This document shows, in pieces, positions 8,397 through 15,527 of a stretch of DNA of 26,732 nucleotides. A program made the position numbers and the translations under genes. The stretch is from Pseudomonadota bacterium (GTDB lineage: Bacteria; Pseudomonadota; Gammaproteobacteria; Xanthomonadales; Xanthomonadaceae): NCBI GenBank assembly GCA_023425225.1, contig JAFADB010000090.1, positions 1 to 26,732 on the forward strand. Reading direction: 5' to 3'. Positions within the stretch are counted from its first letter, which is position 1, and each line of letters opens with the position of its first letter. The notes below the pieces were generated by a model. It made no database searches and was not told the DNA's origin. It was given only the letters and a program-made list of their open reading frames with translations.

Positions 8397-8726
8397 CTAG
8401 CGTTTGTCGTTGCTGCCGCGCTCGGTGGCTTCATCCCAGGCGCGACGTACCGCGTGCTTGGCCCGTTCCCATTCCAGCTTGGCCTTGCCCGCCTTGCGGT
8501 CGGCTTCCCATTGCGCCTGCAGCTCGCCTTCCACTTCGTCGTAGGCGCGGGCGATATCGCGCACGCGCGCCTGGTAGCCTGCGCGGTAGGCCGGTTCGAA
8601 GTCCTCGAAATTGTCGCCTTCGGCGTAGTACGGCTCGGCGGTGAAGCGCTCGCGCCAGTAGCCGGAAAGACGCGTGTCGTCGCCGTCGTTCGGGACCTGG
8701 CCCGGGATCTGGTAGGTGATGCCCAT
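8397..8726 (-). CDS. Small stress-type hypothetical protein
   Basis: A 109-residue soluble, charged protein with no signal peptide or membrane segment. The start at 8726 is fixed by an excellent Shine-Dalgarno, GAGGAGGT, four bases upstream; the longer open frame to 8906 would add an implausible N-terminus. The pattern GYWRERF..EPYY, then F.PAYRAGYQAR and a helical C-terminus with WERAKHAVRRAWDEA, resembles a small protein family I recall from many proteobacteria, often near stress genes, without a defined function. An Ala/Glu/Lys-rich helix fills residues 60-105. It could be co-transcribed with the sugar dehydrogenase 56 bases downstream. No function is assigned. Confidence 0.8.
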   Translation of the reverse strand: MGITYQIPGQVPNDGDDTRLSGYWRERFTAEPYYAEGDNFEDFEPAYRAGYQARVRDIARAYDEVEGELQAQWEADRKAGKAKLEWERAKHAVRRAWDEATERGSNDKR

Positions 8727-8842
8727 GACAACCTCCTCGATGATGCATAGAACCAAAAACATTAGTGCCGGGGCCGTTAAGCCCGATGCGGCAAGGCGTG
8801 AGGTCCGCGTCAACATGGCCGTTGCGCGCGGCCTGATCGCGG

Positions 8843-8848
8843 CATAAT
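8843..8848 (+). promoter_or_regulatory. Candidate -10 box for the 8878 membrane protein
   Basis: CATAAT (8843-8848) lies 29 bases before the ATG, with TTGCGC at 8822-8827 as a possible -35 at a short 15-base spacing. AGGA precedes the start codon. It is the best promoter-like sequence in this divergent gap. Confidence 0.4.
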
Positions 8849-8877
8849 CCGGGTCGTCGCCTCCTGCAGGATCCGCC

Positions 8878-9393
8878 ATGGCCGCGCACGCCTTGCCCTT
8901 GCTCACGCCGGTGCTGACCGCAGGTGCGGTGGGCTGGCTCTATTACCGGCGCATGCGCCGGCAGTTCGGCTGGCAGCGCTGGCAGCCGCGGCGCACGGCG
9001 GTGCGGATCGTGGTGCTGTCGGTGGTGACGCTGTTGTTGCTCGCGCTGGCGGTGCTGCAGCCTGCGGTGCGCCCGGGCATGGCGATCGGCGTCGTCGCCG
9101 GTGCGGGGCTGGCGTGGCTGGCGCTGAAGCACACCGCGTTCCAGTACCGCGATGGCGTTGCCGGCTATACGCCGCATCCGTGGATCGGTGTCGGCCTGGG
9201 CCTGCTGCTGCTGGGCAGGCTGGCCTGGCGCTGGAGGCAGGGGGCATTCGCCGATGGCGCCGCCGCCACGCTGCAGCAGGCCAGTCCGTTCACGCTGGGG
9301 CTGGCGGCGATGCTGGTGACCTACTCGCTGCTGCAGGCGATCGGCCTGGTCCGGCGGATGCGGCGGATGCGCCAGGCCGCGGAAGGCGGCTGA
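8878..9393 (+). CDS. Integral membrane protein, CcdC/DUF1453-like
   Basis: A 171-residue inner-membrane protein with about five hydrophobic segments (roughly residues 6-23, 42-61, 66-83, 102-118 and 138-157) and Arg-rich loops at 24-43 and 159-165. The segment LKHTAFQYRDGVAGYTPHPW and the following GRLAWRWR resemble the CcdC/DUF1453 family, whose function is poorly known. AGGA stands about ten bases before the ATG, and a CATAAT -10 box is nearby. It is transcribed alone, divergent from the 8726 gene and convergent with the permease, ending just before a 19-bp hairpin. The membrane nature is clear; the family call is tentative. Confidence 0.72.
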   Translation: MAAHALPLLTPVLTAGAVGWLYYRRMRRQFGWQRWQPRRTAVRIVVLSVVTLLLLALAVLQPAVRPGMAIGVVAGAGLAWLALKHTAFQYRDGVAGYTPHPWIGVGLGLLLLGRLAWRWRQGAFADGAAATLQQASPFTLGLAAMLVTYSLLQAIGLVRRMRRMRQAAEGG

Positions 9394-9404
9394 GCGTGTC
9401 GTCG

Positions 9405-9452
9405 CGGCCGCAGGCGCCGATCCCGCCGCAGCAGGATCGGCGCCTGCGGCCG
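9405..9452. terminator. 19-bp perfect hairpin between convergent genes
   Basis: The left arm at 9405-9423 is perfectly complementary to 9434-9452, with a ten-base loop. It starts 12 bases after the plus-strand stop and ends three bases before the stop of the minus-strand permease, so it can serve both directions. There is no T-run on either strand; it may be a repeat-type palindrome co-opted as terminator or 3' end stabiliser. Confidence 0.6.
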
Positions 9453-9454
9453 GT

Positions 9455-10756
9455 TCAGGCGGCCTTGCGCGGGAACAGGTAGATCACCGCACCGACCGCC
9501 AGCGCCGCCGCGGCGGCGGCCAGGTTCTGCCAGCTGGCGCTGGCCAGCAGCGCCAGCGACAGCAGCAGCGCGGCGACCGGGATCGCCGGTCCGCCCGGCA
9601 GCCGCAGCGCGCCGGGACGGTTGCCGTACTTGCGCGCCAGCACGATCACCGCCGCCGCGGTGCCGATGTAGGCGAACAGCCGCGTCACCATCGACAGCAG
9701 CGCCAGCTGCACGAACGTGCCCGACAGCGCCAGCGCCAGCGACACCACGCCCTGCACGATGATCGCCGCGGCGGGAGTGTGGAAGCGCGGGTGCACCCGC
9801 GCCAGGAACGCCGGGCCGAAGCCGTCCTTGGCCAGCGCGAACAGGAAGCGCGGGCCCAGCATCACCGTGTTGCTGGTGGTGCCGAGGATCGAGATGGTGG
9901 CGCCGACGGTGAGGATCAGCGCCAGTCCCTCGCCGCTGAAGCGCGCGGCGGCGTCGGCCAGCGGCGTGGCCGAGCTGGCGATGCCGGGCAGCGTGCCCTG
10001 CGCCACCACCTGCACCGCGGCGTAGATCAGCGTCACCGTGACGATCATGGTGATCAGCGCGAATGGCACGTCGCGGCGCGGGTTCCTGTACTCGCCGGCG
10101 GCGGCGGGGATGTTCTCGAAGCCGGCGTAGGCGAACAGCAGCAGCAAAGCGGCCTCGCCGAGGTTGCGCAGGTTGCGAGGGTCCGGTGCCTGCCCGGAGA
10201 ACGCCCACGACCAGTCGACGTAGAAGATGCCGATGCCGACGAACAGCACCAGCGGCACCAGCTTGCCGATCACCAGCGCCACGCCGGTGCGCGCGGCCGA
10301 CTTCACCCCGATCACGTTGATCGCGGTCAGGAACGCCAGCGAGCCGGCGACCACGAACAGCCGCGCCGCGCCGTCGCCGCCGGCAGCCGGCCAGAAGCGC
10401 GCCACCGCATCGGCCAGGCCATTGCTCAATGCCGCGGCCGAGCTGATGCGGGTCAGCCAGATCATCCAGCCGATCTCGAAGCCGGCGAAGCGGCCGAACG
10501 CCTCGCGCGCATACAGGTAGCTGCCGCCCGGTTCGTCGAAGTAGCTGGCCGCCTGCGCGTAGCAAAGCACCAGCAGCGCCACCGCCGACCCGGCCAGCAG
10601 CACCGCCCACAGGCTCATCGGCCCCAGCAGCGCCGCCGCGGCGGCCGGCAGCAGGTAGATGCCGCTGCCGATGACGTCGTTGATCGACAACCCGACGATC
10701 TGCCAGCGGCTGACCGCCCGGACCAGGTGCGGATTCCGGTCGCCGGCCGCGCTCAC
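9455..10756 (-). CDS. APC family amino acid permease
   Basis: A 433-residue inner-membrane transporter of the amino acid-polyamine-organocation superfamily with about twelve hydrophobic segments. The N-terminal motif SINDVIGSGIYLLPA is the helix 1 substrate-binding signature (G-S-G), and FAYAGFENIPAAAGEYRNPR matches the conserved helix 6 and loop region. It starts at a GTG whose GTGA overlaps the stop of the YkuD gene, with GGAG eight bases upstream, so the two are translationally coupled. It is the last gene of the minus-strand murein-peptide operon and ends against a 19-bp hairpin. Context suggests it imports a product of that pathway, such as a stem-peptide amino acid or dipeptide; the family itself would point to a single amino acid. 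Confidence 0.88.
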   Translation of the reverse strand: MSAAGDRNPHLVRAVSRWQIVGLSINDVIGSGIYLLPAAAAALLGPMSLWAVLLAGSAVALLVLCYAQAASYFDEPGGSYLYAREAFGRFAGFEIGWMIWLTRISSAAALSNGLADAVARFWPAAGGDGAARLFVVAGSLAFLTAINVIGVKSAARTGVALVIGKLVPLVLFVGIGIFYVDWSWAFSGQAPDPRNLRNLGEAALLLLFAYAGFENIPAAAGEYRNPRRDVPFALITMIVTVTLIYAAVQVVAQGTLPGIASSATPLADAAARFSGEGLALILTVGATISILGTTSNTVMLGPRFLFALAKDGFGPAFLARVHPRFHTPAAAIIVQGVVSLALALSGTFVQLALLSMVTRLFAYIGTAAAVIVLARKYGNRPGALRLPGGPAIPVAALLLSLALLASASWQNLAAAAAALAVGAVIYLFPRKAA

Positions 10757-11610
10757 GGCGCGGCTCCGGCGAGCGCAGGCAGGCCCCATTGCGCCTGCAG
10801 GCGGCGGTACTCGTCCAGCGGCAGCAGCACGAACAGCGGCCGCGCCGCCGGCTGGAGCCAGGCCAGCAGCCGGTGCATGTTGGCCGGCTCCATCGCCGTG
10901 CAGCCGGCGGTGGCCTCGCCGGGGCGGCGCCACAGGTGGGCGAAGATGCAGCTGCCCAGGCCCGGTTGCGCGCGCGGGTTGTGCTCGATCACGAAGCCTT
11001 CGCGGTAGCGGCGGTCGCCGTCGTTGTGCAGGTCCAGCCGCATCGGTTCGGTGGAGCCGGCCACCGCCTCGGTGCCGACCTGTTCGGCGTCGACGATGCG
11101 GTTGTACAGCGGCGAGTCCGCCACGTCGATGCAGTAGCTGCTCTGCAGCATCGGCTGGTACGGCATGGCGCTGTCGATCCGCTCGGCATAGCCGAACGCT
11201 TCGCCGATGGCGAAGATTCCGGCCGGGCTGCGGCCGTCGCCCTCGTGCTTGCGCAGGCCCTCGCCGACGGCGACCGGCTGCGGATGCAGGCCCTCGCCCC
11301 AGGCGCTGCCGTTGCGCCCCAGCGCCACCGCGAAGCCCTCGCCGCGCGCCTGCCACTGCCCGGAAGCATCGCGCTCGAAGGCCTGCAACTGACCATGCGG
11401 GGCGTTCCAGTCCGGGCTGGTGACCACCACCAGCTGTTGCGCCTGTGCCAGCGCCGGGATCGATGCGGGCGTCGTGCCGGCGGCCCAGGCCTGCATCGAG
11501 GCCAGCGCCAGCAGCACGCCGGCGCAGCGTCGCATCGCCGTCCTGCCGGCTGTATGGGCGAGCATGCGTGCGGCAATGCGGGTCGGCGGGGAATGCGCAA
11601 TGGAGGACAT
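10753..11610 (-). CDS. Exported YkuD-fold L,D-transpeptidase family protein
   Basis: A 285-residue exported YkuD-domain protein. Its catalytic pair reads as His225 (in CIFAHLW) and Cys237 (in TAGCTAM), the variant active site of the COG3786 branch; the typical branch has SHGC. The family makes 3-3 or lipoprotein links in peptidoglycan, but some YkuD proteins are L,D-carboxypeptidases. The ATG at 11610 has GGAG upstream; an internal ATG at 11535, with AGGA before it, would begin directly at a classic signal peptide (MRRCAGVLLALASMQAWAA) and may be the true start. It lies 24 bases after the regulator and overlaps the permease by four bases. In a catabolic operon, a carboxypeptidase trimming terminal D-Ala is as plausible as a cross-linking enzyme. 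Confidence 0.85.
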   Translation of the reverse strand: MSSIAHSPPTRIAARMLAHTAGRTAMRRCAGVLLALASMQAWAAGTTPASIPALAQAQQLVVVTSPDWNAPHGQLQAFERDASGQWQARGEGFAVALGRNGSAWGEGLHPQPVAVGEGLRKHEGDGRSPAGIFAIGEAFGYAERIDSAMPYQPMLQSSYCIDVADSPLYNRIVDAEQVGTEAVAGSTEPMRLDLHNDGDRRYREGFVIEHNPRAQPGLGSCIFAHLWRRPGEATAGCTAMEPANMHRLLAWLQPAARPLFVLLPLDEYRRLQAQWGLPALAGAAP

Positions 11611-11634
11611 GGGGGGGCTCCGGTGGCAGGAGGA

Positions 11635-12486
11635 TCAGGTGTCGAGCAACTGGCCGACCCGTTCCAGGTTCATCGCCAGCTGGCGATCGCGTTCGGGGTT
11701 GGTCTGGCACAGCAGCACGAACAGGAAATCGAGCAGGTACTGCAGCGAGGAACGGTACAGCAGTTGTTCCACGTGCGGGGCGTCGTCGTGCGCGGAAATG
11801 GCCAGCGAGGCATCGGCCAGCGCGCGCAGCGGGTTGGCGGTATGGCGGGTGATGGAGACCACCTTGCCGCCGCAGGCCTGGAACTGCCGCGACAGCTGGG
11901 TGATCTGCGGCAGCTTGCCGAACTCGGAGAACATCAGCAGCGCGTCGCCGGCGCGTGCGGCCGACAGGTTGGACATCATCAGGATCGGGTCGGCGTGGTG
12001 CACGGTGAGCATGCCCAGCAGCGACAGGCGCATGGCGAACTCGCGGGCGAACAGGCCGTCGTCGCCGAGGCCGCAGACGAACACCTTGGGCGCGCCGTCG
12101 AGCAGGGCGACGATGGCCTCGATGGTCTCGCGCGGATTGAGCAGGCGCGTCTCCTCCTCGGCGGCGGCCTTTGCCTGGCGCAGCGATTCGTCGAGCCGGG
12201 TGTAGGCGTCGTCGTCGGCGGTGTGGCGCGACTGGCCGTCGGGCAGGCCGTTGCCGGCACGCGCCACCGCTTCGCCGACCGAATACTTCAGGTCCGGATA
12301 GCCGCGGAAGCCCAGTTTCTGGCTGAACTTGACCACGCTGGACTGGCTGATGCCCAGCGCGCTGGCGAGCTGCTGCGAGGAGTAGTCGCGCAGCAGGTGG
12401 GCGTTGTCGAGGATGAAGTCGGCGATGCGGCGTTCGATGGCCGACATGCTGTCGCGTTCGGAGCGGATTTTCACCAGGGGGGGCAT
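11635..12486 (-). CDS. MurR/RpiR family transcriptional regulator
   Basis: A 283-residue regulator with an N-terminal RpiR-type helix-turn-helix domain (residues 1-77; recognition region SALGISQSSVVKFSQKLGF) and a C-terminal SIS sugar-isomerase-type sensing domain (about 133-260, starting KVFVCGLGDDG). Family members such as E. coli MurR sense phosphosugars, for example MurNAc-6-phosphate. The ATG at 12486 is chosen because family members begin close to it (MPPLVKIRSERDSMSAIERR); other possible starts are the ATG at 12513 and a TTG at 12522 with AGGA upstream. The leader carries six CAGCAA units on the coding strand. It sits among murein-peptide genes and likely controls them, perhaps through the palindromes at 15390-15433. 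Confidence 0.9.
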   Translation of the reverse strand: MPPLVKIRSERDSMSAIERRIADFILDNAHLLRDYSSQQLASALGISQSSVVKFSQKLGFRGYPDLKYSVGEAVARAGNGLPDGQSRHTADDDAYTRLDESLRQAKAAAEEETRLLNPRETIEAIVALLDGAPKVFVCGLGDDGLFAREFAMRLSLLGMLTVHHADPILMMSNLSAARAGDALLMFSEFGKLPQITQLSRQFQACGGKVVSITRHTANPLRALADASLAISAHDDAPHVEQLLYRSSLQYLLDFLFVLLCQTNPERDRQLAMNLERVGQLLDT

Positions 12487-12528
12487 GGCGCGATCATGGT
12501 CTCCGCGGGGCATGGCAGGCAATCATCC

Positions 12529-12566
<38 letters not shown>

Positions 12567-12610
12567 CCCCTCCCTTGCGCGCAGCGCAGGGGAGGGCCGG
12601 GGAGGGGTGC
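12567..12610 (+). repeat. Intergenic palindromic repeat, copy B
   Basis: A 44-base relative of copy A at 4503-4542. It folds into a 13-bp hairpin with one G-T pair (12568-12580 with 12584-12596, loop GCA). It also pairs with the inverted copy C 160 bases away. Confidence 0.8.
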
Positions 12611-12770
12611 TGTTGCTCTTCAGCTTTACGACCCATGCCCCTTCCGAAAATCTCCATCGGCTCTCTCAAGGTACTGCACGCTCCAGGCTCACTCCGCCAG
12701 TGGGAATCGGCGGCCGGGTTCTACTCTGCCGCTGCGGATGGGGGCCGGAAAACCGAAAGCCAAAGCAAAG

Positions 12771-12814
12771 GCACCCCTCCCCAACCCTCCCCTGCGCTGC
12801 GCGCAAGGGAGGGG
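12771..12814 (-). repeat. Intergenic palindromic repeat, copy C (inverted relative to B)
   Basis: A 44-base element whose reverse complement matches copy B except for two adjacent bases. It has its own 13-bp hairpin (12785-12797 with 12801-12813, loop TGC). It begins, in the direction of transcription, 15 bases after the epimerase stop and could act as a terminator or an RNA-processing stem. Confidence 0.8.
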
Positions 12815-12828
12815 GCAGAGCAACAGCC

Positions 12829-13926
12829 TCATGGGCTCAGCATCTCCAGCCCGCGGATCTCGCGGATGCCCAGCCCCGGCGCATCGCCGATGGTGATCTC
12901 CGACTCGTTGAAGTTGACCCCGCCCTCGACCGGGTTGAACACGCCCAGCGACGGCCCGTCCAGGTCCACCTTGGTGATCACGTCCGACTTGGCCACCGCC
13001 ACGTGCACCGCCGCGGCCACGCTGATGCTCGACTCGATCATGCAGCCGATCATGCACTGCATGCCGTACAGCGAGGCGATGTCGGCGATGCGGATGGCGT
13101 TGGAGATGCCGCCGGTCTTCATCAGCTTGATGTTGATGATGTCGGCGGCGCGGCGCTCGATCAGGTCGAACACCTGGGTCGGGGCGAACACGCTCTCGTC
13201 GGCCATCACCGGGGTGTGCACGCGCTCGGTGACGTACTTGAGCCCGTCGATGTCGGCCGCCTTGACCGGCTGCTCCAGCAGCTCCAGCACCACGCCGGCT
13301 TCCTCCAGCGTGTTCATCGCGTACACCGCCTGCTTGGCGGTCCAGCCCTGGTTGGCGTCCAGCCGCAGCAGCGCGCGGCCCTCGACCGCGGCATGGATCG
13401 CCTTGACCCGCTCGATGTCCAGGCCGATGTCCTTGCCCACCTTGATCTTCAGCGACTCGAAGCCGCGCTCGATCGCCGACAGCGAGTCGGCCACCATCTT
13501 GTCGATGTAGTCCACGCTGATGGTGATGTCGGTGGTGATCACCGGATCGCCGCCGCCGAGCAGCTTGTACAGCGGCGCGCCGTACAACTGCGCCCACAGG
13601 TCGTACACGGCGATCTCCACCGCCGCCTTGGCGCTGGTGTTGCGTTCCATCGTGGTCTGGATCAGCCCGGTGATGTGGTTGAGGTTGGCGATCTCCTGGC
13701 CGATCAGCCGCGGCTTGATGAACTTGTCGATGGCCTCGATGATCGAGCCGTGGGTATCGCCGGTGATCGGCGCGGTGGCCGGCGCCTCGCCGTAGCCGGT
13801 ATGGCCGCTGTCGGTGCGGATCAGCACCACCACGTCCTCGACCGTCTCCACGGTGCGCAGCGCGGTCTTGAACGGGGTCTTCAGCGGCACGCGCAGCATG
13901 CCGAGCTGTATGTCGGTGATCTTCAT
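12829..13926 (-). CDS. L-Ala-D/L-Glu (dipeptide) epimerase
   Basis: A 365-residue cytoplasmic enolase-superfamily enzyme that converts L-Ala-D-Glu from peptidoglycan stem peptides to L-Ala-L-Glu, which ordinary peptidases can cleave (YcjG in E. coli, YkfB in B. subtilis). All key residues are visible: the base pair Lys160-x-Lys162 (KIKVGK), metal ligands Asp190, Glu218 and Asp243, the second base Lys267, and Asp321-x-Asp323, which binds the dipeptide ammonium group and marks dipeptide epimerases. These positions coincide almost exactly with the B. subtilis enzyme. It starts ten bases after the NlpC/P60 stop; the Shine-Dalgarno is weak. It has no signal peptide, so its substrate must be carried inside. 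Confidence 0.93.
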   Translation of the reverse strand: MKITDIQLGMLRVPLKTPFKTALRTVETVEDVVVLIRTDSGHTGYGEAPATAPITGDTHGSIIEAIDKFIKPRLIGQEIANLNHITGLIQTTMERNTSAKAAVEIAVYDLWAQLYGAPLYKLLGGGDPVITTDITISVDYIDKMVADSLSAIERGFESLKIKVGKDIGLDIERVKAIHAAVEGRALLRLDANQGWTAKQAVYAMNTLEEAGVVLELLEQPVKAADIDGLKYVTERVHTPVMADESVFAPTQVFDLIERRAADIINIKLMKTGGISNAIRIADIASLYGMQCMIGCMIESSISVAAAVHVAVAKSDVITKVDLDGPSLGVFNPVEGGVNFNESEITIGDAPGLGIREIRGLEMLSP

Positions 13927-13936
13927 TGATGGTCTT

Positions 13937-15358
13937 TCAGCGGATGCGCTGGATGTTGGTGATGATGTCGACGTAGGTGGCGGTGTCGCTGGCCAGCATC
14001 GGCTCCAGCGGCGTGACCGACACGCCGTTGAGGTGCGCGGACACGCGCTTGCCGTCGGGCCCGCGCCAGCCGCCGCCGGCGGTGTCGTGGATCATGTAGG
14101 TCAGGCCCTGGTCGTGGCCGAGCGTGACCATCACGTGGCCGGGGATGTAGACCAGGTCGCCGACCTGCAGCGCCTTGACCGCGGCCATGCGCTTGGCGCT
14201 GCCGTCGGTGGTGTCGAAGGCGATGCGGTCCAGCGCCGGGCTGACCGCCTGCGCGCTGGTGTTGCGCGGTACCAGCACGCCGAAGCTGCGGTAGATCTCC
14301 GAGACGAAGCCGCTGCAGTCGCGGGTGCCGTAGTCGTGGCCCCAGCCGTAGCGCTCGCCGAGGAACTTGAAGGCCTGAGTGATGAGGTTGCGCGGGGTCA
14401 GCGGCAGGTAGTCGTCGGCGCTGTCGGCGGTGCGCGGCAGCAGCGCGGGGACCAGTTGCAGGTGGCCGTCGGCATCGCGGATGGGCAGTTCGATCACGTA
14501 CGAGGTGTAGGCCTGCTGGCCGTTGACCGGCTGGTCCACCGGCCAGTCGGCCAGCACCGGCACGCGCACGCCCATGTCCAGCTGCAGCCGCGAGACCTGC
14601 GGCTGCTCGGGCGTGTAGGCGGTGAAGGCGGTGGCACCGGTGATGATCCGGTAGGGCGTCTTGCGTGCGTAGCCGAACACCTGCTCGGCGCTGCCGGTGG
14701 CGACGAAGGCCTTCTCCATCCAGGCGTAGTAGCGCTCGCTGGCGACGAACACCCACTGGCCGTCGCCGCTTTCGTGCAGCACGGCCACCGCGTCGCCGGG
14801 GAACAGCGCCGATTCCTGGAAGCGGTCGATGTCGGTGTCGCCGATGCGGCTGAACACCCGCAACGAGGTCGGGAATGCGCGCAGCGCGGCGCGATGGACG
14901 ACCAGCCCGTACTGCAGCGGCTGGGTGGCCGGGATCGCGTCCAGCGCCAGGCTGGCCTGCAGCCGGGCCAGCCTGGCCGCATCGATCCGCTGGCCGGATT
15001 CGTCGTACAGCGGGCGGCTGGGCGGCGACGACAGCTCGCCGATCCGCTCGCGCACCCAGGCCGCCGGCATCGGCTGCGGCAGCGCGCGCAGGTCGTGGAT
15101 GGCGGGATCCTCGGCGCGCATGCGCGCGTTCTGCGCGGCGATCGCCGCGCGGTCGAGGATGGGCCTGTCCGGATCCGGCTGCAGGTCTATCCAGTGCTGC
15201 GGCGTGAGCTGTGCACGGGACAGGGCGATGACACCCGTGTCCGCGTCCACGGCGAGCGCCTGGCGCGCGTTCGCGGCGGGGACCAGAAATGCCAGCAGCA
15301 GGAGGATGGGGGCGATGCTGCGCGGCAGCGGGCCAAGGGAACGAAACAGGCGTTTCAT
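13937..15358 (-). CDS. Exported SH3-NlpC/P60 gamma-D-Glu-L-diamino acid endopeptidase
   Basis: A 473-residue secreted cysteine peptidase predicted to cut between D-Glu and the diamino acid of murein stem peptides, like YkfC. A signal peptide covers residues 1-31 (hydrophobic APILLLLAFLVPAANA). Then come an N-terminal stabilising region, bacterial SH3-type domains (about residues 150-300; VFSRIGDTDIDRFQESALFPGD) and a C-terminal NlpC/P60 domain with Cys348 (TRDCSGFVSEIYR), His408 (PGHVMVTLG) and His424 (YMIHD). The ATG at 15358 gives a clean signal peptide; the ATG at 15388 has AAAGGA upstream and would add ten residues. First gene of the minus-strand operon, ten bases before the epimerase that uses its L-Ala-D-Glu product. 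Confidence 0.9.
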   Translation of the reverse strand: MKRLFRSLGPLPRSIAPILLLLAFLVPAANARQALAVDADTGVIALSRAQLTPQHWIDLQPDPDRPILDRAAIAAQNARMRAEDPAIHDLRALPQPMPAAWVRERIGELSSPPSRPLYDESGQRIDAARLARLQASLALDAIPATQPLQYGLVVHRAALRAFPTSLRVFSRIGDTDIDRFQESALFPGDAVAVLHESGDGQWVFVASERYYAWMEKAFVATGSAEQVFGYARKTPYRIITGATAFTAYTPEQPQVSRLQLDMGVRVPVLADWPVDQPVNGQQAYTSYVIELPIRDADGHLQLVPALLPRTADSADDYLPLTPRNLITQAFKFLGERYGWGHDYGTRDCSGFVSEIYRSFGVLVPRNTSAQAVSPALDRIAFDTTDGSAKRMAAVKALQVGDLVYIPGHVMVTLGHDQGLTYMIHDTAGGGWRGPDGKRVSAHLNGVSVTPLEPMLASDTATYVDIITNIQRIR

Positions 15359-15389
15359 GGCTGCGCGGTCTCCGGGGAAGCAGGTCATC

Positions 15390-15433
15390 GAATAGTTATT
15401 CCTTTGACTTTCGATTGCAAGAATAAATTATTG
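15390..15433. promoter_or_regulatory. Paired AT-rich palindromes in the divergent promoter region
   Basis: GAATAGTTATTC (15390-15401, arms GAATA/TATTC) and GAATAAATTATTG (15421-15433, inner perfect AATAA-A-TTATT) have centres 31.5 bases apart, three helical turns. They stand out as AT-rich in a GC-rich window and sit between the divergent NlpC/P60 and transglutaminase-like genes. TTGACT at 15404-15409 could be a plus-strand -35 whose -10 overlaps the second palindrome; TTGCAA on the other strand could serve the minus operon. Candidate operators for the MurR/RpiR regulator; the link is inference. Confidence 0.55.
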
Positions 15434-15527
15434 ACGAGGTGTGGGTCGCGTGCTACACAACCCCCATCCCACCCGCACCTCGGGAAGTGTCGTCGTGGCA
15501 AGCCGCCGTCGTTCCTCCGTTATCGCA

